A stretch of 64,000 nt of DNA from Gossypium raimondii. Its lineage: Eukaryota; Streptophyta; Magnoliopsida; Malvales; Malvaceae. A program made the position numbers and the translations under genes. The first letter of the stretch is position 1. Each line of letters opens with the position of its first letter. Shown piece by piece: positions 1 to 9,875 of this stretch. The notes below the pieces were generated by a model. It was given only the letters and a program-made list of their open reading frames with translations, did no database searches and had not been told where the DNA came from. The DNA lies in NCBI RefSeq assembly GCF_025698545.1, contig NC_068570.1:59477924-59541923 (forward strand), given 5' to 3'.

Positions 1-557
1 AAAGAACATTGAAATTAACCAAAGTATATGTTTTTATCTTGAAAGTTAATCAAATTAATTGAATTAACCGAAATTTTATATCTTGAAACACTACATAAGT
101 TTTGAAATTAACCCATAATATTGATTATTAAGTTTGGTTAATTACTCGATTTTGAACCGAATTAATCGATAACCAAAATTTCAAAAAACCATTAATCAAC
201 TTCCAATCAATTAACCGAATCAGATCAATTTAATCAATTAATTCGAGTTTAATTGAAGTTTGAACATCCCTAATCACAAACAAAGCCAATCCAATTCCAT
301 GTGGATTTTTGAAATAAGTCAACAAAATACAGGTGGACCACTTAAAAAAAAATTGTTGCCTAATTAATGCACCATATGGATAGAATATTGTGTAGCATGT
401 TGTGCTATGGGTTTCAAGCTCATAAAGAAAAAGGTTTTGGCCTATATGGCATAAAATATAGTACCACTAGTTAAATTATTTCATTATTCATGTGCATTAA
501 TGGATATAAATATAATTTTTTTATATATTCATATTAATTCAAGTAAATTTAAAAAAA
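1..557. other. Intergenic, AT-rich, decayed repeats
   Basis: No gene is visible. Positions 60-290 carry repeated AACCGAATTAATCGAT-like words typical of an old foldback element, seen again near 2.1-2.4, 43.6-43.9 and 56.9-57.0 kb. No target-site duplication could be assigned. Confidence 0.4.
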
Positions 558-798
558 TAGAGATGAAGTCAAAATTTTCTTTTGGGTTATGTTATATATT
601 TTACGAATTTCATCATTATATTCACTTATATTTTTATAGTTTTTAGAATAATTAAATCAAAATTTTATTATTTTTAGGGATTAAACTGTAATTTTATCAT
701 GTATTAATTTATAAATTTATAGATTTTGGGGGTGCAAAATAGAAAATTTCTAATTTTAGGGCGGGCCAAGCCCTACCTACCCTCTCCCTTCACCCCTA
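558..798. mobile_element. hAT-type MITE (about 240-bp family), complete copy
   Basis: The 241-bp element starts TAGAGATGAAG and ends CTTCACCCCTA, imperfect inverted ends. It is flanked by the 8-bp direct repeat TAAAAAAA at 550-557 and 799-806, the duplication length of hAT transposons. The same body (GATTAAGTTATATATTTT..., CATTTTAGGG near the right end) recurs at 22681, 30251 and other places in this window. It has no coding capacity. Confidence 0.7.
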
Positions 799-845
799 TA
801 AAAAAATGTTACTTATATATGACTATTTTCTATTTAAATATGATA

Positions 846-1047
846 TAGGGGCAAAGCCATAAATTTTTTTTGGATGAGATTAAGTTATATATTTTCATGA
901 TAGCTAAAATGTAATCTTTATAGTTTTCACTCGGGTTAAATCAAAATTCTAGTATTTGGGGAACTTGTAATTTTACCATATATTAACTTAAGATTTTATG
1001 AATTTTGGGGTCTAAAGTAATAATTTCCCATTTTAAGGGAGTCGGAT
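846..1047. mobile_element. hAT-type MITE, second copy with eroded right end
   Basis: It opens TAGGGGCAAAGCC and runs through the same body as the copy at 558-798 up to the TTTCCCATTTTAAGGGAG segment, after which the terminal GCCCCTA cannot be seen. It lies only about 50 bp from the complete copy, in the same orientation. Confidence 0.5.
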
Positions 1048-1603
1048 ATTCAAATGTACTGAAACACTTAGGAAAAGGAGAATATCGATATTGATCGTAT
1101 ACTTATATCTCGTACCTTCGAGCCAAGTGATGAAGCCAGGGGAGACAAGTAGGGCCTTTTGTCCCATTGGTTAAATGAGAAAATTCCCATTTAACCCACC
1201 CAAAATATAAATCGTTCAAATTGAATCTTTTAATCGTTGAATAAATGGAAAATTTTCATTTTTGGCCCTTCAAAATAAATCAATAATACAATTTAATTTT
1301 TTTAACACAAAATTTTACAATTTTATCTCGAACCCAAATAAAAATCTATTATTTGTCCTTGAGCTAATTTATTGGGACCAAACCCAAAAATTTTTAATCT
1401 AGGTTAGATGAGTTGGAAACTCATAACCATAATGCATGTGACAACATTAAACGCCGCCGTTTTTTAACTGCTTTCCTTTTTCGGTGATAATTATGGCTAT
1501 GAGATGAGAGGCTGTCCCTAAAAACTACCTTTTATTTAATTGTGTTGTGTAGAGGGGTGACCTTAAGGATTGGCCAACCGCCACCACCTTTTTATTTATT
1601 TTT

Positions 1604-2078
1604 TTAAAAAGTTAAATTACACTCGAAGTCACTAAACTATTTGAAAGATTTCATTTAAGTCATTGGGTTGTTAAAATCGTTGATATATAGCCTTCTGTAT
1701 TCGCATAATTTGCACAAATCGAAAGCTCGCCTTCTCCTTCCCTTCTATAGTTCGATTTTTTTTCATGAAACTGCTTTGAATGTCACAAATCTGCAAATCA
1801 AAATCCAAACAGTTTTCTTCTTCAATCTCTAATACTTATTGTTAGATCGACTTAGATCTACTATCGTTCTTCTACTAGTCAATAGGTACTAATTCACCGT
1901 ACTGATTATTAAATTTTCAATTGGAGCTCGCTAGCCGAACTTAAAAAAAAAAAACCTTAACAACCGAGTGACTTTAAAAAAACTTTCGACTAGTTCAATG
2001 ACCATTTTGTAACTTTTTAAAGTTAAGTGACCAAAATATAAACTTACTAATAGTTTAGTAACATTGAGTGCAGTTTAT
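1604..2078. mobile_element. Long-inverted-repeat element, family D
   Basis: The left part reads AAATTACACTCGAAGTCACTAAACTATT, and the right end reads, in reverse complement, a close match (...CACTCAATGTTACTAAACTATTAGTAAG). The central part carries a TCGACTTAGATCTACTATCG-like AT-poorer core. Related copies lie at about 26055, 36348 and 49514. No ORF. Superfamily not settled; long inverted ends suggest a Mutator-like foldback. Confidence 0.5.
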
Positions 2079-3531
2079 CACTTTTTTAACTTAAAGCCCA
2101 TGGTTGTTGGAACCAAAATAGACTAGTTAGCTGGATTGAGAATTCGACTAATACATCAATTTGGACAAAGAATTAAATCAAAATTTTGACCAAATTGCTT
2201 AAAATCGATTAAGTCAGTGGCTGAACTGATTTTCACTATTTTTTAATAATATTTTTATATTTTTATGAATTTTTAATAATTAATTTAATTAAACCAAATT
2301 GGCTAATTAAACCGATAGAACTACAATTGATGGTCTAACCAATTCAACCACTAGATCAATTTTAAAAACCTAAAAATTTTAGTAAACGAGATAAACCAAC
2401 ATTTAGTCTCTAAATTCGACAAAATTTTCAATTTGATTCTTAAATTTTTTTCAAATAATTTAATCATTTTTATAACATCGTTACAAATTAATGACACGAT
2501 ATTTTGAAATTATAAAATAATATATTGGTCTAAACCTTCATTATTAAAATAAATAACTAAAGAAAAGTCATGAACTACTTCCAATGCAAATGATTATCGC
2601 ACCTTTATATACTATCGAAGGAGCTATGCCCCTCAACCAAAAGTAATTACGGCTAAAATATATTATTTAATTTTTTTAATTAAATCGATTTGATGGATCA
2701 ATTTAAATCACGATAGCCAGTATCGTATCGATATCGATTATTATAAAATGATACGAAATTTTAATATTTTAAAGCATCATCTTATAGGGATCGAATTAGA
2801 CTTTACATCATCGCTTAAATATTAAATTTAGTGGGTTGATCTAATCTGCAGAATATATATAGAGAAGACTCACTGATGACATCATTCAATCCACCATATT
2901 CGATAATTTCTCGTATAATCCCTCTAAAACGAATCCAACAATGTCTTGGACCGACACACGTCACCCTATCACTACACTATAAAGAAATGAACTCAAATGG
3001 CCTTATAAATAACCCCTTTATCATTGAGGTAAAGGTAATGATCGAACGAGCCGCTCTATGCATCCCCTTAAAATGTGAATACCCAACATTTGTGTTGTAA
3101 TAGTTAAACAACTATTTAGGGTTCGAACTAAGTAACTGTTCTCATACTGAGACTTGAACTTTTTTTTCAATTTAGTCCTTAAACTTGACAATTATTTCTA
3201 CATTGAGACTTAAATTTTAGGGTTTTCAAAAATTTATCAAAATATTAAAAAAAATCAAACCCGATATAAAAATAATTACTTAAAAAATCCCAAAGACGAA
3301 AATATTAAACCCATTAGATAATAAAGTTAAAATGATTCCCACAAATTTCTTTTTACTTGCAACAAGGAATAATAAAATATGCTTAGTTAATGGTGCCCAA
3401 ATCTTTGACTGGCATTTTTTCCCCACATTATCATGATTAATATTTTGTATTATCCTATGAAAGCTGACCTTTGTTGAAATTTTAGATTCCTCAGCATTTT
3501 CAATATTAATGACAGCTTTTAAAAAAGTAAA
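2079..3531. other. Intergenic, no gene
   Basis: AT-rich sequence. 2105-2400 has remnants of a GGTTTAATTGG/AACCGATTAA foldback type repeat. 2870-3060 resembles part of another repeat with CACTGATGACATCATTC and a short open frame without coding character. 3120-3260 is half of a TTTAGTCCTTAAACTTGACAATTATT-type inverted-repeat element. No promoter or gene model is supportable. Confidence 0.4.
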
Positions 3532-3978
3532 GGCATAATAACTTATTTGACACTCCAATTTTATATAAAATTATTTTAGCCATTTATTTATTTTTCAGTC
3601 TTTTAGTTTTTAAACTTGCATTTTGTGAAATCACACCAAAATGAATGAAAAGTTAACATTTTTAACTTTACTGACGTTACATACACGTGGATGACACGTC
3701 ATCATTTAATTAATTTTTAAATTTAAAATTCAAAACAAATTAATAGAAAACTATTTTTTAAAATTAATAATCATTAAATTATTAAAATATTATAAATGTA
3801 TATTTAATATTTTTTAAAATTCAAAAAATTAGAATTAATGTTTATGTGTCATCTACGTGGCAATCCATATATATGCCATGCCAGTAACCATCCCTTTTGG
3901 GGTGATTTGATAAAAACTACAAATTGTTGTTGAAATGAATTTGTTTTAAAATTGGAGGGCCAAAAAAGTTATTATACC
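3532..3978. mobile_element. Long-inverted-repeat MITE, family I
   Basis: The left end GGCATAATAACTTATTTGACACTCC is matched in inverse by the right end ...GGAGGGCCAAAAAAGTTATTATACC, and the similarity continues inward over at least 100 bp (TGATTTCACA/AAATCACACC, CACGTGGATGACAC/GTGTCATCTACGTGG). Length is 447 bp. The 9-bp flanks AAAAGTAAA and AGAAATTAA agree at six of nine positions, so a decayed 9-bp duplication is possible but not proven. Confidence 0.55.
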
Positions 3979-4168
3979 AGAAATTAAATTAAGAAGATGA
4001 AGTGGAGGAGGGCATCATTTTTATTCATTGGAAACAGTTCCTTGTTGTCTAGTTCTCAGTAGACACTATTCTAGTGATTAGTGTTGTTCATCACATGCTA
4101 ATGGACACTACTTTGCGGCTAATTTGTTTTGTTATTTAGATTTGAATTCAAAAATTCGATTTAATTAT

Positions 4169-4347
4169 CGGGTTTTAGTTTGATTAACATCGATATTTTT
4201 GCTATTGTAGGAGGACGTGAGTTTGAGTATGCTGACGCGTATTATCTTCCTATTTAAGGGTCGAGGAGGGGCTATAGGTAGTTTTAGGTACTGTATAAAA
4301 AAAACAGATATGATAAAAACCTATAATGAGATTAATGTTAAAAAAAT
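4169..4347 (+). mobile_element. tRNA-derived SINE copy 1 (degenerate head)
   Basis: It has the shared SINE body: AGGAGGACGTGAGTTTGAGT, GCTATAGGTAGTTTTAGGTACTG and an A-rich 3' end (GTTAAAAAAATC). The box A region (TTTTAGTTTGATTAAC) has drifted from the family form TGGCTTGATTGG seen in the copy at 58653. Orientation is +. Confidence 0.6.
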
Positions 4348-4447
4348 CAATTTAATTAAATTGGATGTAAATTGGATTTAATCGGATTTGAATAGAAAAA
4401 TGTTAATTATTTGAATTCGTGTAATTTGTAATTGTTTATGTTTGAAC

Positions 4448-4822
4448 GGTAAAAGTATCATGAAAGTTCTTGTACTAGGGGTTGAATTACATTTTGCTCG
4501 TTTTATTCAAAAAATAGGCAAGTTAATCATTGCGCGTAAGATCAAATAACAAATTGGTCATATTGTTGAAAATTTCATCTATTTCTACTATAAAAATTGG
4601 TCATTGTACATCAGCATGAGGTTATACGTGACACGTCATGTGTAACTATCCAGTTTTCTATCAGCAATGCTTGTTTTTAACTGTAGAAAGAAATGAAGAA
4701 TTTAACTGATAGGATCAGTTTGCTCTTTGATCTATTGTATAAGGATTAATTTGTTCTTTTTTAGTAAATAAGGCAAAATGTAATCTAACTTCTAGTATAA
4801 AAGCCTTCATAATATTTTCACC
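4448..4822. mobile_element. Mutator-like MITE family A, copy 1
   Basis: Ends GGTAAAAGTATCATGAAAG and, inverted, GGTGAAAATATTATGAAGG, with about 60 bp of inverted similarity, and the family core (TTGCTCGTTTTATTCAAAAAATAGGCAAGTTAATC). The flanking duplication is no longer readable. Five sister copies lie in this window; two of them have clear 9-10 bp duplications. Confidence 0.6.
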
Positions 4823-7340
4823 AAAATTAAACTTATTAAACTCGAAATAATTTAAATATTTTGAAATATTAAATAAACTTTTATTTCAATAAATTTAACT
4901 CTTTTATTTTCCAGATTTCAAAATGTAAGTTCAACTATTAACATTGTTAAAAATATTCTATTAATTTTAGGTCCATTATAACATTATTTTTCTTTCATTA
5001 TGAGACTACCAAATTGAGTTTTTATTTATTTATTTCAAAATTTTACACCCGTGAAATTAGTGAAAATTTTATAGTGGTGTTAACGATTGATCTTGAATTT
5101 TGAAATTCAAAAATAGAGAGGTTAAGTTCCTAGAATAAAAATAATGGACTAAATTTTAAATGTACGAAGAGAACAATGACTTGAATAATATTTTAACATT
5201 TTCTTTCCTCTCAATTTTCAACTTTACCAAGCAATAAAAGAAGAGAAATGTTTTTCCACCCACTTTTCATTTTTTTTACCAAACATATAAATGAAAAGAA
5301 AAAAAGGGTTAATATATTATTTGGGGCTTGAATTTTTTATTCAAGTTGGTCCCTGAATTTGATAATTATTCCTATGTTAGGGTCTAAAATGTGACATAAA
5401 TTACAAAGTATAGGGAGTAACATGGACTAAGAAAAGTTTAGCCAAGTGTGGGAACAATTGTCTAATTCATGTCCCAATATAGAAATAATTGTCAAATTCA
5501 AGAGCTAACTTGAACCAAACACAAAATTCAACCCAGTGTGGAAATAATTGTCAAGTTCAATAATCATCTTAGACAAAATAAATAAAATTTATTTTCGATA
5601 CTCTCGTATTTATTTTATGATCCATGTTTAAAGTTCGTAATTACTACATCAAACAATGTGTCTAGAAAATAGAACCCAAATTTTCTTTGGCCCAAAATTT
5701 TTTGGAAATTGGTAACTTTTGGGCCTATAAATTGGGAAAGCTAAGCAAAGAGAGACTGAAAACAGGCTTAGGCTTTTAAACTAAGGCCTTGTTGGAAGCT
5801 AAAAATATGCTTTCAAGGCCTCAAATATAACTTAGCATGTTGGGCTTAATGTAAAAATGTTGGGTTTTGGCATGAAATATATGTTTAATGGAAAATCTCG
5901 TCGTGATTTGCTTGATGGTTAAGAGATGTTTATTTATAGAGTTTATTTGGATTTGAGTTTTCAGAAGGAAGTGATAAACCTTTATTTGAGCAGTTCACTT
6001 GAATGTAGTGTGAGCGTGTGTTTGTGGATATGTCTGTATTTGTGAGAGTATTGACCATTTAATTGTACAATACTCAAAAATATTTGATGCACTTGTATAA
6101 GTTTTATATATCGTCGGTGAAAAATAATATGATATTTTGTCATTAGATAAAACAAAAAAAAGGCTTAAATTAAAAAATAGTGTCTAAATTGTACTGTTTT
6201 TCTCAAGTTGGTACTCAATTATTATTTTTGGTCATAAGTGGTATCTAAACTATAATTTATTATTCAGATTACCTAAAAAGTTGACACCGTTAAAGAAAAT
6301 CTATTAGCCAATCATTTTGAGACATGTGGCACTTCTTAAATTAAATTAAATTAAAATTTTCAAATATTTTATTTTCCATTTTCTCATTCTCGCATCATGA
6401 TTCTTTCTTCTTTTCAAAAGTACCTTTTCTTAAACTATTATATAAATTTGATCTCTAAATATCTAAAGAAGTAAGAAAAATAAACATGAGTTTTGGAATC
6501 CTATAAATACTAATAATCTAAACCATAAACCCGAGTTTTTAAACCCTAAACGACTAAACCTAAGAATTATTAGTAATTATTTATAAAATTATAACTAATA
6601 TTTTATTATATTAAATAAGATTATCATTATTTATTTATAAGTCTTCCGTTGTCTTTTATTTAATTTAATGATCTTTGTATTATTTTATTATTTATCAACA
6701 GTTCATTCATCCATTGACAATGCATTAAATATTATGCTTTAGATACGACTATTTCTTGCCTCCTCTCTCTCTATACACATTTTTGCGTCAATTTTCAAAA
6801 AAATAAAATAAATTTTGAGGTTTAATTAGAATTTTTACAAAAAAAATAGGGCATAATTATTTTTTCTTTTAATTTGAAAAACACTTCGTTATATTTTTCA
6901 AAGCTTTTATAGGGTCGGATAAATATATGGACTAAATCGATTCATTTAATATTTAAAGGAGTAATTTAATCTAGTCTTTATAGTAGAAGAATCTAACTCA
7001 TACTTTCACCTTTTAAAAAAAACTTCAATAGATTTCTAGATCAATCACTCAAAATTTAACAAGATAAAAGATCTAGAAAATTTATAAACACAAATAAATA
7101 ATAAATTTAATATATATTTAACTTTTATTTATTTATTTATTTATTAGGCTCAATTTAATTTATTTGGGCAATGTTTTTATTTTTGGGTTTTATTTTGTGT
7201 TGAGTTTTACTCATTTGGATCAAATTTTATGGGTTCAGTTAATAAAGTAAAAAATTCGATTCAACTAGTTTTTTAATCGGTTCAATGGCAGTACCAAGCA
7301 GTTTGCTCAGAACTTGAGTCAATATTTGACTTTAAAATAG
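4823..7340. other. Intergenic, repeat debris, no gene
   Basis: 5305-5590 holds repeated GGTCCCTGAATTTGATAATTATTCC / GGAAATAATTGTCAAGTTCAA modules in both orientations, the arms of an old inverted-repeat element. 5660-6120 is unique-looking with no long open frame. 6160-6330 contains one arm of another such element. 7080-7330 has TTCAACTAGTTTTTTAATCGGTTCAATGG, a common foldback motif. Nothing coding was seen on either strand. Confidence 0.4.
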
Positions 7341-7561
7341 TAACAAAATTAATTAGAAAACAATAATTATACAATATTCAAATGATAATACTAAATAGTA
7401 GTAATATAATAGCAAAATGATAATAAAACAACAACAAAAAAGAAGGTTTAGGCTGATTTGGGCCAAAAATTCTTACTCGAGGCCTGACACATTTAGAAAA
7501 TGAACCTTATTTTTGTGCAAACCCATTTTTTAAGCCTATATTGTTGCCCAAATTCTCTCAC
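7341..7561. mobile_element. Truncated GGCCC-rich hAT-like element (family F type)
   Basis: The run TAGTAGTAATATAATAGCAAAATG...AACAACAACAAAAA, then GGCCTGACACATTTAGAAAATGAACC and GCCCAAATTCTCTCA, follows the order of motifs in the full element at 62663-63321 (right half). The terminal repeat is absent; at 7561 the sequence turns into a coding-like fragment. Confidence 0.45.
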
Positions 7562-7781
7562 TTATTGGGAGAGACTTCGAATCTGGGTGAGTGACTCAAT
7601 CCATGATCAAGTCTATTTGACCCCGACGTCTCTCCAATCTCTCACTGGTCTCGAGTCCGATCTTGGCTCTTCCATCGTTGATGCTCTCTTCAATACCATG
7701 GCGATTCAAATATCACCTTTCGAGTTCCACAGCTTGATTGACCTCTCTGGAAAGCTTGTTTCTCGTTCGGGTCAGATGTAG
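7562..7781 (+). pseudogene. Coding-like gene fragment, unidentified
   Basis: About 220 bp with clearly higher GC and coding-like third positions sits in AT-rich sequence. The open frame reads ...TPTSLQSLTGLESDLG and ends GKLVSRSGQM followed by TAG at 7779-7781. It has no convincing start of its own: the frame upstream of 7561 belongs to repeat sequence. I do not recognise the protein. It is followed by GGGCTTTTGGCCCATTTG, then the palindrome at 7971. It may be a decayed exon of a lost gene or a fragment carried by the neighbouring element. Function unknown. Confidence 0.4.
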
Positions 7782-7970
7782 AGAACATTCATCGGACTGT
7801 CTCCCCCTCCTTCTCCTCATGCAATAACATCACTAGGGATGGTTAGGATTATATGGTATTTATATTTTTGGGCTATAAATTTGCTCTTCATATTGTATCA
7901 TTGGGCTTTTGGCCCATTTGTATCTAACTACTTTTACAAATGGTATCTTATTTGAAAACAAAAAGTCAAA

Positions 7971-8757
7971 GGGTAAATTACGAAAATAGTCATATTTGTT
8001 TGCCTCATGTTATATTTTTAGTCACTTATGTTTGAAATGTTACGTTTTAGTCACTTACGTTATCGTGTTGTAATATTTTAGTCACTAAGCCGTTAATTAC
8101 CGTTAACAATGTAACAGTAACCTAACGTGACATGTTAAATTATCATTTTAAACGAAAATTTTAGGTTAAATTATACAAGTTGTCCCTATATTTTTTCATT
8201 TTGAGCAATTTAATTTTTCTTTTATTTTTTAATTTTTTTCTTTTTTTCCATTCTCTTCTACTTATTCCTCTATTTTCCACCTTTTTCCATTTCTTTTAAC
8301 ATAAATTTTCTATGTTTTCCATTTGTTAAAATTAGTCCTTATACTTTTATTTTTTGAACAATTTATTTTTTCTTTTTATTTATTTATTTATTTGCTAAAA
8401 GCCAAATATAAGACTAGTTTTAACAAATAGAAAACATAGAAAACTATATTAAAAGAAATGGAGAAAGGAGGAAAACAAAGGAAGAAGAAGAAGAAAAAAA
8501 AACATAAAAGAAAATAATTAAATTGCTCAAAACGAAAAAATATAGACCAATTATATAATTTAACCTAAAATTTTTATTTAAAATGATTGTTTAACGTGCC
8601 ACGTCAGCTTACCGTAACACTGTTAACGATAATTAACGGTTCAGTGACTAAAATGTTATAACACGATAATACAAGGGACTAAAACATAATATTTTAAACA
8701 TAAGTGACTAAAATATAACTTGATCTAAACAAAACTGACTATTTTCGTAGTTTACCC
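7971..8757. mobile_element. 787-bp near-complete palindrome (Mutator-like foldback MITE)
   Basis: The left end GGGTAAATTACGAAAATAGTC is the inverse of the right end GACTATTTTCGTAGTTTACCC. The match continues through TTAGTCACTTATGTT/AACATAAGTGACTAAA, GTTAACGGTAATT-type segments and CTATGTTTTCCATTTGTTAAAA/TTTTAACAAATAGAAAACATAG, so each arm is about 350 bp around a short centre near 8370. Perfect 9-bp direct repeats AAAGTCAAA flank it at 7962-7970 and 8758-8766. A 9-bp duplication with long inverted ends is typical of Mutator-like elements. It has no ORF and sits about 0.2 kb upstream of the SEC61 alpha TATA box. Confidence 0.8.
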
Positions 8758-8834
8758 AAAGTCAAATTAGTAAGGAACAATATACTATGAGATCCAAATT
8801 CAAATATTCAATTAACTAATTATACACCAAAGTA

Positions 8835-8990
8835 CACGTGCTAAATTCCTATTGGACAAGATATCGTGGCACGGCAAACCTTCTAAAATAGTGCCGCGAC
8901 AAAATAAAAATCAAGCATAAATCGAAAAATATTTATTTTGTGCTATAAAAATAACAACACATTGTATCTTTCATTTTACAACCCAGTAAG
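8835..8990 (+). promoter_or_regulatory. Proximal promoter of the SEC61 alpha gene
   Basis: CTATAAAAATA at about 8941-8951 is a good TATA box, placing the transcription start near 8975-8990. A CACGTG G-box core lies at 8835-8840 and ATTGG (inverse CCAAT) at 8851-8855. Such ACGT-core and CCAAT-type motifs are common in promoters of ER-stress genes, but use here is inferred. Confidence 0.5.
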
Positions 8991-9088
8991 GGGATATTTT
9001 TCTCTTCTCTTTGAAAAATCCGAAAAGTAATTTTCCAAAGGGAAACTTTTGCTCGTAATATTCTCAGATCTGCTCTCAAATCCTCTCA

Positions 9089-9860
9089 GTATGTATCGAT
9101 TTCTTTCCATTTTATGTTTTTCATTATCGTTTTATTTTGAATTTTTGTTTATTGAGAAATTTCATTTCCTTGGCAATAGAAAGAAAAAGAATTGATGTAT
9201 TATGTTTTTCGTTTCTAGATCTGGATTTGCATATGTGTATATATTTAGAATGTTAGTTTTCGAATTTTGATTTACCAGATTTACTTTACGGTATTGTAGA
9301 TCTGCTTGATCTGTGCACAGATTCGCGTTTATTTCGGTTTTTCCTTTTTATCTCAGCTAATTTGAACCGATTACATGTGTTTAATATAATTTGGAATCAA
9401 TTTTTTTAGATCGGACTGATTTGTAATTTGACTGGTAATTTCGTTTGGATGCTGAATCTAATTTTTAGATCGGATTGATTTATAGGTCTGCTACTACTTA
9501 TTTATTTATTTTTTAAATGTAATGAGAACTTAATCAGTTCCTATTTTATTTCATGTTTCAAAGCATCATCGATTAATCTACAATTTGTATTTCTTGCATG
9601 TTCCTCCTTGTCCCTGTTATGCAGATATGGCCATATATAAGAACGATAACATTGTTCAAATTGTAGGATTAGGATAGATAATGTAGAGAATTTTTTAAAA
9701 ATTATGCAAGGATCCGTTAAATTGGAATGAACTTAATTCTTGTTTTTTACAATCAATGGTATTTGTATTTGATATGTGGCCTCATTTATTATGTATTTTT
9801 TTCCTTAATTTTGTAAGTTCATTAACTGAAACAATTGCTGAATTTTGTGGTGTAATTCAG
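9089..9860 (+). other. Intron in the SEC61 alpha 5' UTR
   Basis: A donor (CTCA|GTATGT at 9089) and an acceptor (TGTAATTCAG ending 9860) bracket 772 bp of T-rich, GATCTG-repeat-containing sequence typical of plant 5'-leader introns. The untranslated leader then runs 9861-9875 into the start codon. Leader introns of this kind often raise expression. Confidence 0.6.
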
Positions 9861-9875
9861 TTTTGAATAGCCAAT

